The notes beneath the pieces are model-generated. The model saw only the letters and a list, made by a program, of their open reading frames with translations, was not told the DNA's origin and ran no database searches. Made by a program: the position numbers and the translations under genes. Shown one piece after another: positions 54,624-63,323 of a stretch of 64,000 bases of DNA (positions are counted from its first letter, which is position 1; every line of letters starts with the position of its first letter). This DNA comes from JAPPHA01 sp964291635. Its GTDB lineage: Bacteria > Pseudomonadota > Alphaproteobacteria > Rhodobacterales > Rhodobacteraceae. The stretch is taken from positions 930,001-994,000 of the forward strand of contig OZ219890.1 in NCBI GenBank assembly GCA_964291635.2, given 5' to 3'.

Positions 54624-56046
54624 GGCCGTACTCCTTCAGTATTTGCAGGATTTCATCACGATAGGAAATCGAGCATTGCGGCATAAAACCGTGCTCATCG
54701 GGTTGCGGATTCGCTCCGAAAGACAGCAGGACATCAATCGTGGAAAGATCATCGTGGAAACGGTCACGGCGGTCGAACAGTTCCAATGCTGTCGACAGAA
54801 GAACGCCCAACTCGCGTGAAGTGAAGTTTTCCTTTTCCAGGACGGATGTTAACAGGTCGGCAGCTCCGGCTTCTACAATCAAATCCACGAAGCGCTTGGT
54901 ATCCACGATCTGTCGGACCCCGATACGTTCGGGCATCAGGGTGGTGAGCAATCGATTTGGATCGTCCCCCGCCAGTGCTTGACGAATTGCATCCTCGAAT
55001 TCACTCAGGCTGAGTACCCAACCGCTCCGATCAAGACTTCCAGCTTCCGGGGCTGGTACAAGTGCTGCTTCAAACGGAAGTTCGCCGTAGTCAAGCATCG
55101 CCGACCGAACCCTGTCAAAACGGTAGGCGAAATTCCTCGAACCAATGTCGCTCGTGTGAATCCCGAGAACCGCGTGATCGGAAGCAGAAAAAATGAGCGA
55201 ACCGGAATGACCTTCAAGCGTAGCGCAGCTATGAGTGAAGGATTCTCGTTGAACTTCCTGCACAACACATCCGCCTGTGGACAGGACCTTGATTTGCGCC
55301 AACGGATGGCCGATCAAGAACACGGTTTCTCCCCTAATTGGAGCTCGCACTCCCAACGGGATGGAAGAATCCGTGGGAAGTACGTCATGTCGGACAAAGG
55401 CCCAATCCCAATCCTTGTCGGCAACCACCAACTCGGGAATGCCTTCAGTTTCCTTTGCTCCAGTTTGGTGCTGTGACACGTAGTCGCGGACAAGGCTTAT
55501 CCTGGATGCGGTCTCCCCCCAGGTGCCGGGTATGCCAGGCACACAGTGATAATTGGTTATGACAATGCCTGGATGGACCGCGGTCGCAGTACATTCCTTC
55601 GTTCCACGAATTGTGCCCTCGCTCTCGTAGAGAACATCGATTCGGTACACGGAATTCGCCAGTTGCCGGAAGGGCGATTCGTTCGGTAATGCGGCAATTT
55701 CGAAAAAGCGTTTGGGAGGACCAGATTTGAGTTCCCTAAACCGGGAAATCGTATCGGTGCTGTCTGTGCCTTGGGTCTCGGTCTTGTGCAACGCAAGAAA
55801 ACGTTGAAGTTGGTCGGGACTGCCCGAACAACCTGCAAGTGACAAACAAATGCAGACAAGCATGCCGAGAAACGCTAGCGGAATATAGCTCTCCCGGTTC
55901 TTTGCTGGGTTGACACGGACTGGTTCAAATCGCCTGCTCCAAGGATGAAAACGGGCATCCGACAGGGAAATGGACGCGAAATGAGATCTGGGAGCGGTTG
56001 GCTCGATCAATAGGAACAATCCCGCACGGACAAAGATGTTTGTCAC
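54604..56046 (-). CDS. Trypsin-like serine protease lipoprotein with ankyrin-like tail
   Basis: 480-codon frame. A lipoprotein signal lies at about residues 52-73 (LAFLGMLVCICLSLAGCS), so the true start is probably inside the frame, perhaps ATG 55863; no good ribosome site decides it. The protease domain shows ATAVHPGIVITNYHCVPG (His), DKDWDWAFVRHDVLP (Asp) and CATLEGHSGSLIFSASDHAV (Ser). The C-terminal quarter has a helical region ending VDLLLSFGANP-like sequence (IDVLLSFGANPQPDEHGFMP), as in ankyrin repeats. First gene of a three-gene envelope operon. Confidence 0.78.
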   Translation of the reverse strand: MTNIFVRAGLFLLIEPTAPRSHFASISLSDARFHPWSRRFEPVRVNPAKNRESYIPLAFLGMLVCICLSLAGCSGSPDQLQRFLALHKTETQGTDSTDTISRFRELKSGPPKRFFEIAALPNESPFRQLANSVYRIDVLYESEGTIRGTKECTATAVHPGIVITNYHCVPGIPGTWGETASRISLVRDYVSQHQTGAKETEGIPELVVADKDWDWAFVRHDVLPTDSSIPLGVRAPIRGETVFLIGHPLAQIKVLSTGGCVVQEVQRESFTHSCATLEGHSGSLIFSASDHAVLGIHTSDIGSRNFAYRFDRVRSAMLDYGELPFEAALVPAPEAGSLDRSGWVLSLSEFEDAIRQALAGDDPNRLLTTLMPERIGVRQIVDTKRFVDLIVEAGAADLLTSVLEKENFTSRELGVLLSTALELFDRRDRFHDDLSTIDVLLSFGANPQPDEHGFMPQCSISYRDEILQILKEYGHDSKKC

Positions 56047-56233
56047 CTTGGCAAAACCCTCAAGGCAAGCTGCGACCTTGCGCGGGGTCTCTAGGCAGTC
56101 CAGAAAAAAGTGACGGTACAGTTAAGCTGAAGTTCTGAGGCAGGTACGAAATTAATTGAATCGTATCAACATGATACGTGAGTCGGGATTGTCACGGTCT
56201 GCCTACAAACGGCGATTCCGACCGGATCCGCCG

Positions 56234-56424
56234 TCACATGGCTGCGATATCCTTCAGCAGTTTCAGCGCCCTCTCCTGGCCGGCGTCGGGCCGGGTCGTC
56301 ACCTCGATCATGGTTTCTCCCTTCCCGCCGCCCGGGCGTGGAACCGCATGGGAGGAGCGGACAATGGTTGACAGGCTGTCGAGAAGGGTACGAAAGCTGT
56401 GGGCGCCGCTGCCGTCCGGCAGGG
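56234..56424 (-). pseudogene. IS1634 transposase 3' exon
   Basis: Minus-strand frame GSGAHSFRTLLDSLSTIVRS and VTTRPDAGQERALKLLKDIA, then TGA, the normal tail of IS1634 transposases. It is separated from the 5' exon by the group II intron and in frame with it if the exon joint is as proposed, so it is only expressed after splicing. Confidence 0.75.
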
Positions 56425-58450
56425 GCCGGGTAGGAAGGGTCGTTGCCGAGCCCTTCCCCCCACAGGACCGGACGTGCCCGCATTAGAGCATCCGGTTCCT
56501 CGCATGTCAGTTTCGCTCACGTGGCGTAGATCGATTGGACAACCCTGACCTTCGGCAGCGGGAGCAGGGTCAGGATTGCAGTCATCCTCGCCCATGACAG
56601 TCTCCCATCGCGGTGGCGTCGGCCAAGCCAGCGGTGCCAGCTGCGAACCACCGCTGTGCGGAATTGGTTCAGCCGCTTGCTGTTGCCGGTCAGGCCGTAG
56701 TAACCACAGTGCCCCCGGATCACACGGACAAGGTGCCCGTGTTGCTCCGGGAGCGGGAGGTGCCGGTTTCCCTTGCACCAGTTCCATATGGACTTGACGG
56801 CCCGTGCTAACCGGTCGCGGGCCGTGAACTGACGTACAACCAGCCGACCTCGTCTCGACTTGCCCCACAAGTGGGTGAAGCCGAGGAAGTCGAACTTGCC
56901 CTGTCCGTCATGTCCGCCGCCACGCCTGTGCATGGGCCGGAAGTCCACAAAGCGCGTCTTGCCGTCATGGAGCGTAAGCCCATATCGCGCAAGCCGCTTG
57001 CCAAGGACGGCGAGCACGCGCTCGCCGTCCCGGTGGTTCCTGAATGCAATGACAAAGTCATCCGCGTACCGCACCAGTCGGTGCGCCCCAACGCGCGGTG
57101 CCACGTCCTCTTTCATCCATACATCCAGCACGTGGTGCAGGAAGATATTGGCGAGAATCGGACTAACTACCCCACCCTGTGGTGTGCCTTCCTCGGTGCG
57201 TTGCAGGACGCCCTTGTCAAGCACTCCTGCCGCCAGCCATTTGTCGATCATCCGTCGGACGACGCCGTCGTTGATCCTCTGGTCAAGGAACCCCCGCAGG
57301 TGCTTGTGATCAATGCTATCGAAGTATTTCGAAATGTCGGCATCAATCACCCATCTGAGGCCATCCACAGCCAGTCCCGCCCGGAGGTCTTTCAACGCTC
57401 CGTGGGCAGAGTGGCCGGGCCTGAAGCCGTACGAGCACGGCAGAAAGTCCGCCTCGTAAATCGGCTCCAGCAGCATCAGTATGGCTCGCTGCGCCACCTT
57501 GTCCTCGTAGGTCGGGATGCCCAGCGGTCGCTGCCCTCCATCCGCTTTCGGGATGTAGTGCCGGCGTACCGGTGGGGCATAGTAGCGGCCAGACTTCATC
57601 CGCCCCAGAAGGTCAAGCAGGTTGGCCTCCGCGTGGGTTTCGTAGTCCGTCGCCGTCACCCCGTCGATGCCCGTCGCCCCGTCCGCTCGTGTGAGGTTCA
57701 GGGCCACGATCATCCAGTCAAGGTCAATGTGGTGGTGCAAGGTCGTGAACACCATGTCGGGGCACGTCCTTGCCAGTTCGGCTATCCGGGCTTGTTTCGT
57801 TGACACGATGTCGAAGCTCGACGTCTCCATGTGTTTCACTCCTCCGGTTCTGTTCATGCGACGCTCCGCTTCCCTTCACCGGGTCCCGATGGTCTCGGTT
57901 CCCCGCCTTCACAGGTACTATCAGAGCGCTACGACTCCCGATCCCGCATCCCTTGGGCTTATTGTTTCGCCGTCCGGTACCGTACGTATCCTGCTGGGGT
58001 TCGTTTCCGCTCTTGGCGCTCCCGGCATCGTGCAGGCCCGATGCCGGGCCGGGGTCTGGATTGATCTCGCTGGCATTCCCTTTCCAGCCTGTTCCACGCA
58101 CGGACGGAACCGGGTCTCCCAGGTTCCCTGGCGGTCCATCTACAGCTCTGCAACGTTCCCGCGACCCCGGACGGCCCGTCACGCCTCGCCATGGCGGCGT
58201 TTCCGGTGCTGCCCCCGCTCTCACAACCACGAAGGCACCATCGTTTGTCAATTTCGAGGCTCAATAGCGTTGCTTCGCTGCCCGCTGTGTACGCTTCACG
58301 ACGCACGTTGCCATACGCCATGCAACACGCGCTTCCGGCTGGCTGGCTGGCCTTTACCGGACGGGGGTTACACCCGCTGGACCGCGATGTTGGGTTTCAG
58401 TTTCGATCTACATCTCTACCTCCTCCCAGCCAGAGCTTGGCCTGGCGCAA
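56425..58450 (-). mobile_element. Group II intron inside the IS1634 transposase gene
   Basis: About 2.03 kb. 5' end proposed at TTGCGCCAGG (about 58450), a variant of GUGYG. The 5' ribozyme domains occupy about 58450-57860, the maturase gene 57857-56517, and domain V/VI 56503-56425, ending CCTACCCGGC. A 34-nt domain V hairpin is visible at 56464-56497 (GAACCGGATG stem, loop, TCCGGTCC). Removing it restores the transposase frame. In most introns domain V carries an AGC catalytic triad; here the aligned bases read AAC. Confidence 0.8.
56517..57857 (-). CDS. ltrA: Group II intron reverse transcriptase/maturase
   Basis: 446 aa. Reverse transcriptase blocks: GATGIDGVTATDYETHAEAN, YIPKADGGQRPLGIPTYEDK, WVIDADISKYFDSIDHKHL, EGTPQGGVVSPILANIFLHH and the active site RYADDFVIAF. 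The C-terminal X/maturase domain (WNWCKGNRHLPLPEQHGHLV, HCGYYGLTGNSKRLNQFR) is present; there is no HNH endonuclease, so mobility would use replication forks or nicked targets. Start could also be ATG 57830. It appears intact. Confidence 0.93.
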   Translation of the reverse strand: MNRTGGVKHMETSSFDIVSTKQARIAELARTCPDMVFTTLHHHIDLDWMIVALNLTRADGATGIDGVTATDYETHAEANLLDLLGRMKSGRYYAPPVRRHYIPKADGGQRPLGIPTYEDKVAQRAILMLLEPIYEADFLPCSYGFRPGHSAHGALKDLRAGLAVDGLRWVIDADISKYFDSIDHKHLRGFLDQRINDGVVRRMIDKWLAAGVLDKGVLQRTEEGTPQGGVVSPILANIFLHHVLDVWMKEDVAPRVGAHRLVRYADDFVIAFRNHRDGERVLAVLGKRLARYGLTLHDGKTRFVDFRPMHRRGGGHDGQGKFDFLGFTHLWGKSRRGRLVVRQFTARDRLARAVKSIWNWCKGNRHLPLPEQHGHLVRVIRGHCGYYGLTGNSKRLNQFRTAVVRSWHRWLGRRHRDGRLSWARMTAILTLLPLPKVRVVQSIYAT

Positions 58451-60014
58451 TGTGGGTATGAACCTTGGTCAGTGCCGGCTCAGAACGCCGGGCGGGCAGG
58501 ACCGGATCCCCGGTCTCGTCGGGTTCGGTGTCGGTATAGCACAGCGGAGCCCAAGCCTTGCGCATGTGCCATTCGACGAGATAGGCGAGCATGCAGATGA
58601 AGAAGTGGGCGCGGACCCGGTGCTCGAGGCGGTGGAATATGGGCCGGACCTGGAGATCGCTCAGTTTGAGACAGCGGAAAGCGCGCTCCACGCGGGTCAA
58701 CCGCTTGTAGCTCCTGACGCATTCCTCGGCGGCCATGTCTTCGGGGCCGAGCGAGGTGCGGATGATGTAGATTCCGTCGAGGGCGGCCTCGGCGTCGATG
58801 GACTGCTGCTTGCGGCGGAAGCTGAAGCTGGTCGCGGTGATGTCGACGTCGAAGTGCTTCCTGACCTTTTTCTTGTTGATGACCTCGCCGACGGCGAGAC
58901 CGATGTCGGCCTCGCCCTTGAGGGTTCCGCCCTCGACACGGGTGACGATCTCCGCGAGCGCCTTTTCGGTGGCCTTGAGCAGCTCCTGCCGCACCCGGTC
59001 GCGGTGCCCGGCAAGACGGGGATTGCGGCAGGCGACGAGGCGCTCCTTGGGGAAGTCGGGATGGTCCTGGATCTCGAACAGGGTCTGCTCCTGTTCGGGG
59101 TCCTTGAAACGGTCGAGATGGCCCTGGCGGGCGAGCTTGCCGATGGTCCGGCTCTTGAGGGCGGTGATCCACGCGACGCCGTCGCGTTTGCGCAGGGCCT
59201 CTATGGTGGCCTTGATGATCATGCCGCGGTCCCCGACCATCACCACCCGGCAGAGCCCGAAGCGGCGCTGGAGGCGGTCGAGCTCGGGCAGGAGGGTGTC
59301 CTTGTCGGCGATGTCTCCCGGGTAGACCGAGACCGCGACCGGGCGCCCGTCACGGTTGCAGAGGAGGCCGAAATTGATCTGCGGGAGGCCCCGCTTGCGG
59401 TCGCGGCTGTAGCCGAAGCGTGCGAGCGGACAGTGGCTCCCCTCGTACCAGGTCGATGACAGGTCCCAGAGGACGAGATCGTCCTTCGCGATCCAGCGCC
59501 GTGCCAGGCGTCCCTGGATGCCTTCCTGCCGCTGATCGAGCCAGTCCATCGCCGCGTAGAGGTCATCGGCGGTGACGTCATCGGCGATGGCGAACGCCTG
59601 CGGCAGGGTGGTGTTCCGCCACCATCGGGTGGTGGCGAGCTTTGAGTTCGGCCTGAGGATGCGGCCGGCGACCATGGCCATGACAAGGTCGCGTTCCGGG
59701 CACCGCGCGCGGGCGACGAGGCGGGGAAGGCCGATGGCATTCATGGCCGTCTGCACTGCCTGCACTGCACCGTGGTGGCGGGAACGGACCGGGTCCCCGA
59801 GCACGTCGCCGACTTCGGCGTACTGCTTTCCCGCCAGCGCGCCGCGCAGCAGCGGGATGGTGTGCGGCGGCAGGTGGGAGAGATTGGCGAGGGTTCGCTT
59901 CTGCACCCGGTTGTTGTGGTCGCGGTAGCTCTGTCGGAGGAGGACTGATGTGTATGTCTTTCCGTTCTTGTGTTTTTTGAGGAAGGAGACATGCATTCCT
60001 GTGGATTTGGGCAT
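58416..60014 (-). CDS. IS1634 transposase, 5' exon (ORF runs into intron)
   Basis: 532-codon frame; about 521 codons are transposase and the last (GQALAGRR) are intron sequence. DDE-type features: TWYEGSHCPLARFGYSRDRK, VMVGDRGMIIK (Asp), DGIYIIRTSLGPEDM and YKRLTRVERAFRCLKLSDLQ (Glu region), then HRLEHRVRAHFFICMLAYLV. If the intron is removed at about 58450/56425 the frame continues as DGSGAHSFRTLLDSLSTIV to a TGA at 56234, the expected C-terminus. Without splicing the protein lacks about 63 residues. Confidence 0.88.
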   Translation of the reverse strand: MPKSTGMHVSFLKKHKNGKTYTSVLLRQSYRDHNNRVQKRTLANLSHLPPHTIPLLRGALAGKQYAEVGDVLGDPVRSRHHGAVQAVQTAMNAIGLPRLVARARCPERDLVMAMVAGRILRPNSKLATTRWWRNTTLPQAFAIADDVTADDLYAAMDWLDQRQEGIQGRLARRWIAKDDLVLWDLSSTWYEGSHCPLARFGYSRDRKRGLPQINFGLLCNRDGRPVAVSVYPGDIADKDTLLPELDRLQRRFGLCRVVMVGDRGMIIKATIEALRKRDGVAWITALKSRTIGKLARQGHLDRFKDPEQEQTLFEIQDHPDFPKERLVACRNPRLAGHRDRVRQELLKATEKALAEIVTRVEGGTLKGEADIGLAVGEVINKKKVRKHFDVDITATSFSFRRKQQSIDAEAALDGIYIIRTSLGPEDMAAEECVRSYKRLTRVERAFRCLKLSDLQVRPIFHRLEHRVRAHFFICMLAYLVEWHMRKAWAPLCYTDTEPDETGDPVLPARRSEPALTKVHTHIAPGQALAGRR

Positions 60015-60264
60015 GGCGTGATCCGGATGTGCCTACGACTTGGGCGGACCATGGAGGCTCATTGCCTTTGTTGTCAGGTGGAATTCGGATTTATCTGGAT
60101 ATTTTTCATATTCTGTGGGAGGACTGCCGGTGAGGCCTATGTCTTGATGGGAGCGGTCGTGCCCACGGGAATCCGTTTCGCGACGCGTCCCTGGTTCACA
60201 ACCCCTTGTAAAAAAGGAATAAATCGGAAAACCTGCACCGAAAAAGGCCAGAACTTCAGGTTAA

Positions 60265-60548
60265 ATGAGGTATGCGAGAGTGCAAAGAGAAATCCAAATG
60301 CCGTACTTGCTGTAGATACCTTACACGTCATCAAATATGTACTTGAGCAAATTAATTAATTCCACTGAGCATGTATCGCGCTTGTCTCGCTATTTTAATG
60401 AAGGAGAGTGCATCTCAGAGATTCTCTGATTCGTATTTTTCTATTTGAGCATCTATTTCATCAAGTGTTGGGTTCTCCGACCCCACCCATTCCAATATCT
60501 GTTTAAGTTGTTCTTCCGACGCTGAAGGTTGTACTTCAATAACTTCAG
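60265..60548. other. AT-rich spacer right of the IS1634 end
   Basis: 284 bp, more AT-rich than the window average, no recognised gene. A short minus-strand frame around 60540-60420 (SASEEQLKQILEWVGSENPT-like) could be the end of a lost gene. Confidence 0.3.
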
Positions 60549-61770
60549 ATGTTCCGCGACTGGATCACGAATTCGGAACAGTCGGCGCACCACAACATGT
60601 TTCTTTCGCGATGTATTCGTCTGGGGTCAGTCTTCACCATCGCAGTGATCTTTGCCGGTAGTTCCGGTGTGCAGGACCGGGTAGAGGACGCGTGGCAGGA
60701 CATCGCGGGCTGTTCTGACATCGTCGATGTGGAAATATTCATTGTCGAGTTTCCCGAGAGCCGCCTTGTCGAGGAAGTGCGCGCCTGTCCGGCCTCCCTC
60801 AGAGGTTCTGGACTCGACGTCTCCAGCGTTGCGGGCGAGGCGACCGGGCCACAGGTAACGATGCTCGAAGCATTGGAGGCCTCGCTCAATCTCACGCTCG
60901 ATCACCGCACTCTGGTGCAACACGGTTTGGTTTCTCTTGGCTACGACATCCGAATTGTGGACGAATTCTTTGGGTCCAGGACACGGCAGGAAATCCGCGG
61001 ACCACCAAAGGGCAAAGGGGCTGTCGTCTACCGGATTCCTGATGTCCGGACAGTCGGAAGCACTAATGGCAATGGGGCAAGCTCGTGACAGCCTGTCATG
61101 ACTTGATGCACAGGCGGATGATTCGCATGCGGCATATTGGAGTTACTTGTCTAAATTCCCAAGAGGTGCGCACGCGGCTGAAGCCCGTTCCCGGCTTGTG
61201 CCGGAGGGACAAGATCGAAACTAACGTACCGTGGCGACCAGATTGGAAGACGAACGTCAGTGCTTTCTTGATGTTGTCGGTCGCTGGCCATCTCCAAGTC
61301 ACATAGATGAGAACGGTTGGACGGATCTCCATTGCGCGGCGTTGCTGAATATGCCGGGGCTGGCTGAAGCGCTCGAGGACGCAGGCTTGAGCGTTGATCA
61401 GCGCCTGAAGGGTGATAAACGCCAAATTACTGACGAGCTCCTGCTCACGATCCGTCCTTATCTGATGCTCGCCACCTTCCGCAGGATAGGGAGTACTCCT
61501 TTACATCTGGCCGCCTGGGGAAATGCCGTTGATGCACTTGCCTGGCTTGTCGCCAAGAGCGCCAGCATCAGTGCAAAAGATGATTACGGCGACACACCGC
61601 TGCCTGACCGCGGCACCGGTGGCACCGGACGACGAACCACGCTTCCACGCGCTCATGGACGAGCGCCACCATCTCTATGTACTTCCCCTCCCCATTCCTG
61701 GGATTTGCAGGGCGTTAACCAGATTTGTTGAAATGCATGCCGCCAGCCGGGTATCAGCCCTCGTATGACC
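60549..61770 (+). pseudogene. Peptidoglycan-binding/ankyrin protein, multiply broken
   Basis: One decayed gene spread over several frames. From 60549: a hydrophobic leader, DIVDVEIFIVEFPESRLVEE (repeat of the xxYxxFxxxFPxSxxAxxA type) and RTLVQHGLVSLGYDIRIVDE, FFGSRTRQEI (peptidoglycan-binding fold). After a shift near 60990: AKGLSSTGFLMSGQSEAL. Then from 61107 YWSYLSKFPRGAHAAEARSR and from 61231 two ankyrin repeats (DENGWTDLHCAALLNMPGLA; GSTPLHLAAWGNAVDALAWL). The final frame decays after GDTPL. Relatives are envelope or caspase-like repeat proteins; the function is lost here. Confidence 0.7.
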
Positions 61771-61811
61771 ATATGATTTTGGAAGGGTTGATCGGGCAAT
61801 GCCACCAACGG

Positions 61812-62231
61812 TCATGTAGGCGCGCTTTGGCCCGCGACCGATTGGTCACGTGCAACGTCATCCTCCAGATGATATGGCTGGATGAGGACGCGCGCCGGCA
61901 GCCGCCACTCGCGATGAATCCTTTGAATCGCGCTGAGCGTCAACGGGCGTTTCAGGTTCAGAAATTCGGATGCCCGGGATTCTGACCCCAGGACCGCCGC
62001 AAAATCCGATTGCCGCAGGCCCGTTTCCTCCATGTAGGTCTTAATGAATTCGACAGGACTGAGCGGTTCGATCGGATGGTTCTTCGCTTCATATGCAGAG
62101 ATCAACTCGGTCAGCACGTCAAACCTGTCCGCCTCCGGCGTACCCTCGTCCGGGACATGGTCGAAGTAGGGCTCTACTTCGGCGAGGGCCCACCTGTAGT
62201 CCTTTTCCGTTCTGATTGGTCGGATGTCCAT
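61812..62231 (-). CDS. higA: HigA2-like antitoxin with XRE domain
   Basis: 139 aa. The N-terminal toxin-binding part is IRTEKDYRWALAEVEPYFDH and DVLTELISAYEAKNHPIEPL. The C-terminal helix-turn-helix is EETGLRQSDFAAVLGSESRA and FLNLKRPLTLSAIQRIH. Downstream partner of a HigB2-like toxin with which it overlaps by 58 bp. Normal length. Confidence 0.9.
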   Translation of the reverse strand: MDIRPIRTEKDYRWALAEVEPYFDHVPDEGTPEADRFDVLTELISAYEAKNHPIEPLSPVEFIKTYMEETGLRQSDFAAVLGSESRASEFLNLKRPLTLSAIQRIHREWRLPARVLIQPYHLEDDVARDQSVAGQSAPT

Positions 62232-62542
62232 CTCTTCACCGTCGCTGCATTGATCCTGTCGTACTCTGCATGTGTGCCGACAAACTTGACGTACCCACGA
62301 TTACGCTCAAATGCGAATGCAATGATGACCCGGTACTTGTTGCCTGACACATTGAAAATGGCCCGGATGCCATTCCCTTCGCCACGAACGAAGTCAACTC
62401 CAGAGCCAAAGGCATCCCTTATCTCCTGCGGTCCGCCCCAGTTCCGTGAGGTCAACCGGCTATACAAGGCCCGCAGCGGCCTTTCGGCCTGCGGGTGCTT
62501 CCACCAAAATTCGCGAAAAGTGCTTCGTGCGATGAGGTTCAT
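62174..62542 (-). CDS. higB: HigB2-like mRNA interferase toxin
   Basis: 122-codon frame. Conserved: IARSTFREFWWKHPQAERPL, FNVSGNKYRVIIAFAFERNR and GYVKFVGTHAEYDRINA. Related toxins stop a few residues after this point, before the antitoxin start. Here the frame reads 20 residues on into higA (KRWTSDQSERKRTT), suggesting the stop codon was lost by a small indel near 62240. The active domain itself looks intact. Confidence 0.85.
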   Translation of the reverse strand: MNLIARSTFREFWWKHPQAERPLRALYSRLTSRNWGGPQEIRDAFGSGVDFVRGEGNGIRAIFNVSGNKYRVIIAFAFERNRGYVKFVGTHAEYDRINAATVKRWTSDQSERKRTTGGPSPK

Positions 62543-63173
62543 CCTCGCATGCTCCTCTTCTCGAACCTGACGGATAAATTACATGCAACTCAACATTACG
62601 CGGGTAGATAACAAACATCTGCGTTTCTGAATTCTGATCTGGATATCGTTTCGTCAGGCTCTCGAGGGGCTTTGCGTTTGGAATTGCCGTTGCCACATAT
62701 TCTTCCCATATTGGGAAGTCAAGGCAATTCATTGACGTCGACCGGTTTTGTTCTGCTGTTTCATTGCAGGTCGCCCCCATGCTACCCAATCTTCGGGATC
62801 GAATGGCTTCTTCCCACTCGTTTTGACGGAAAGCGTGCGTTCTGAATTTGCCACTCTTGCCAAGCAAACGGCGCTCAATTTCGCCATTATCAAGCGTATC
62901 TCCCGTGGTCATCACTGCGGCACCAGACGTTAGCCGTAGGAAATGTCCAACCGGAAAATCGTCGTCGCCCATGCCTTGTGCCGCCCCCTCCAAAATCGTT
63001 CTTCCCGTCCACGGATTGCCGGCATAATTCATGTAGCTTGGATTGGTTCGGGGGACATGCGAAATCCACTCGACAAGATTGACCCGGTCGGGGAGAAATC
63101 CGGCGGGATCCACTTGCGGACCGGCGTTTTCACCCTCAACGACAATCATTAAACGGAACTTCAAACGGAACAA
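62460..63173 (-). CDS. Hypothetical protein, possibly decayed
   Basis: 237-codon frame with no recognised domain. Protein-like segments include NAGPQVDPAGFLPDRVNLVE, YAGNPWTGRTILEGAAQGMG and QMFVIYPRNVELHVIYP. It overlaps the toxin gene by 83 bp, so the tail after about residue 205 (ACEDEPHRTKHFSRILVEAP) is probably not real. The start is uncertain and no good ribosome site is seen. It may be a fragment of a larger gene. Confidence 0.35.
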   Translation of the reverse strand: MFRLKFRLMIVVEGENAGPQVDPAGFLPDRVNLVEWISHVPRTNPSYMNYAGNPWTGRTILEGAAQGMGDDDFPVGHFLRLTSGAAVMTTGDTLDNGEIERRLLGKSGKFRTHAFRQNEWEEAIRSRRLGSMGATCNETAEQNRSTSMNCLDFPIWEEYVATAIPNAKPLESLTKRYPDQNSETQMFVIYPRNVELHVIYPSGSRRGACEDEPHRTKHFSRILVEAPAGRKAAAGLV

Positions 63174-63323
63174 AACGGAATCATCGGTGAGAAAATCGTT
63201 GAATTAGATTCACTTACGCGGATTCCGGAAGAGGGGATTCCGGACAATTGTTCCCATGTAAATGCAGGATAAATCCATTTTCCTCATTGACACAGCGTGT
63301 TTAACAGACCATACTCCGTTCCC

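Larger units (their letters stand above)
56121..60264 (-). mobile_element. IS1634-family element interrupted by a group II intron
   Basis: About 4.1-kb unit. The ends are near-perfect inverted repeats: TTAAGCTGAAGTTCTG at about 56122-56137 and CAGAACTTCAGGTTAA at about 60249-60264. Inside are the transposase 5' part (60014 to about 58450), a group II intron (about 58450 to 56425) and the transposase 3' part (56424 to 56234). No target duplication was obvious by eye. The 14.3-kb truncated copy shares the right end and the same orientation. Confidence 0.85.

Noticed and set aside
58191..59459. 422-codon plus-strand ORF
   Set aside because: Antisense to the IS1634 transposase and the intron 5' region.
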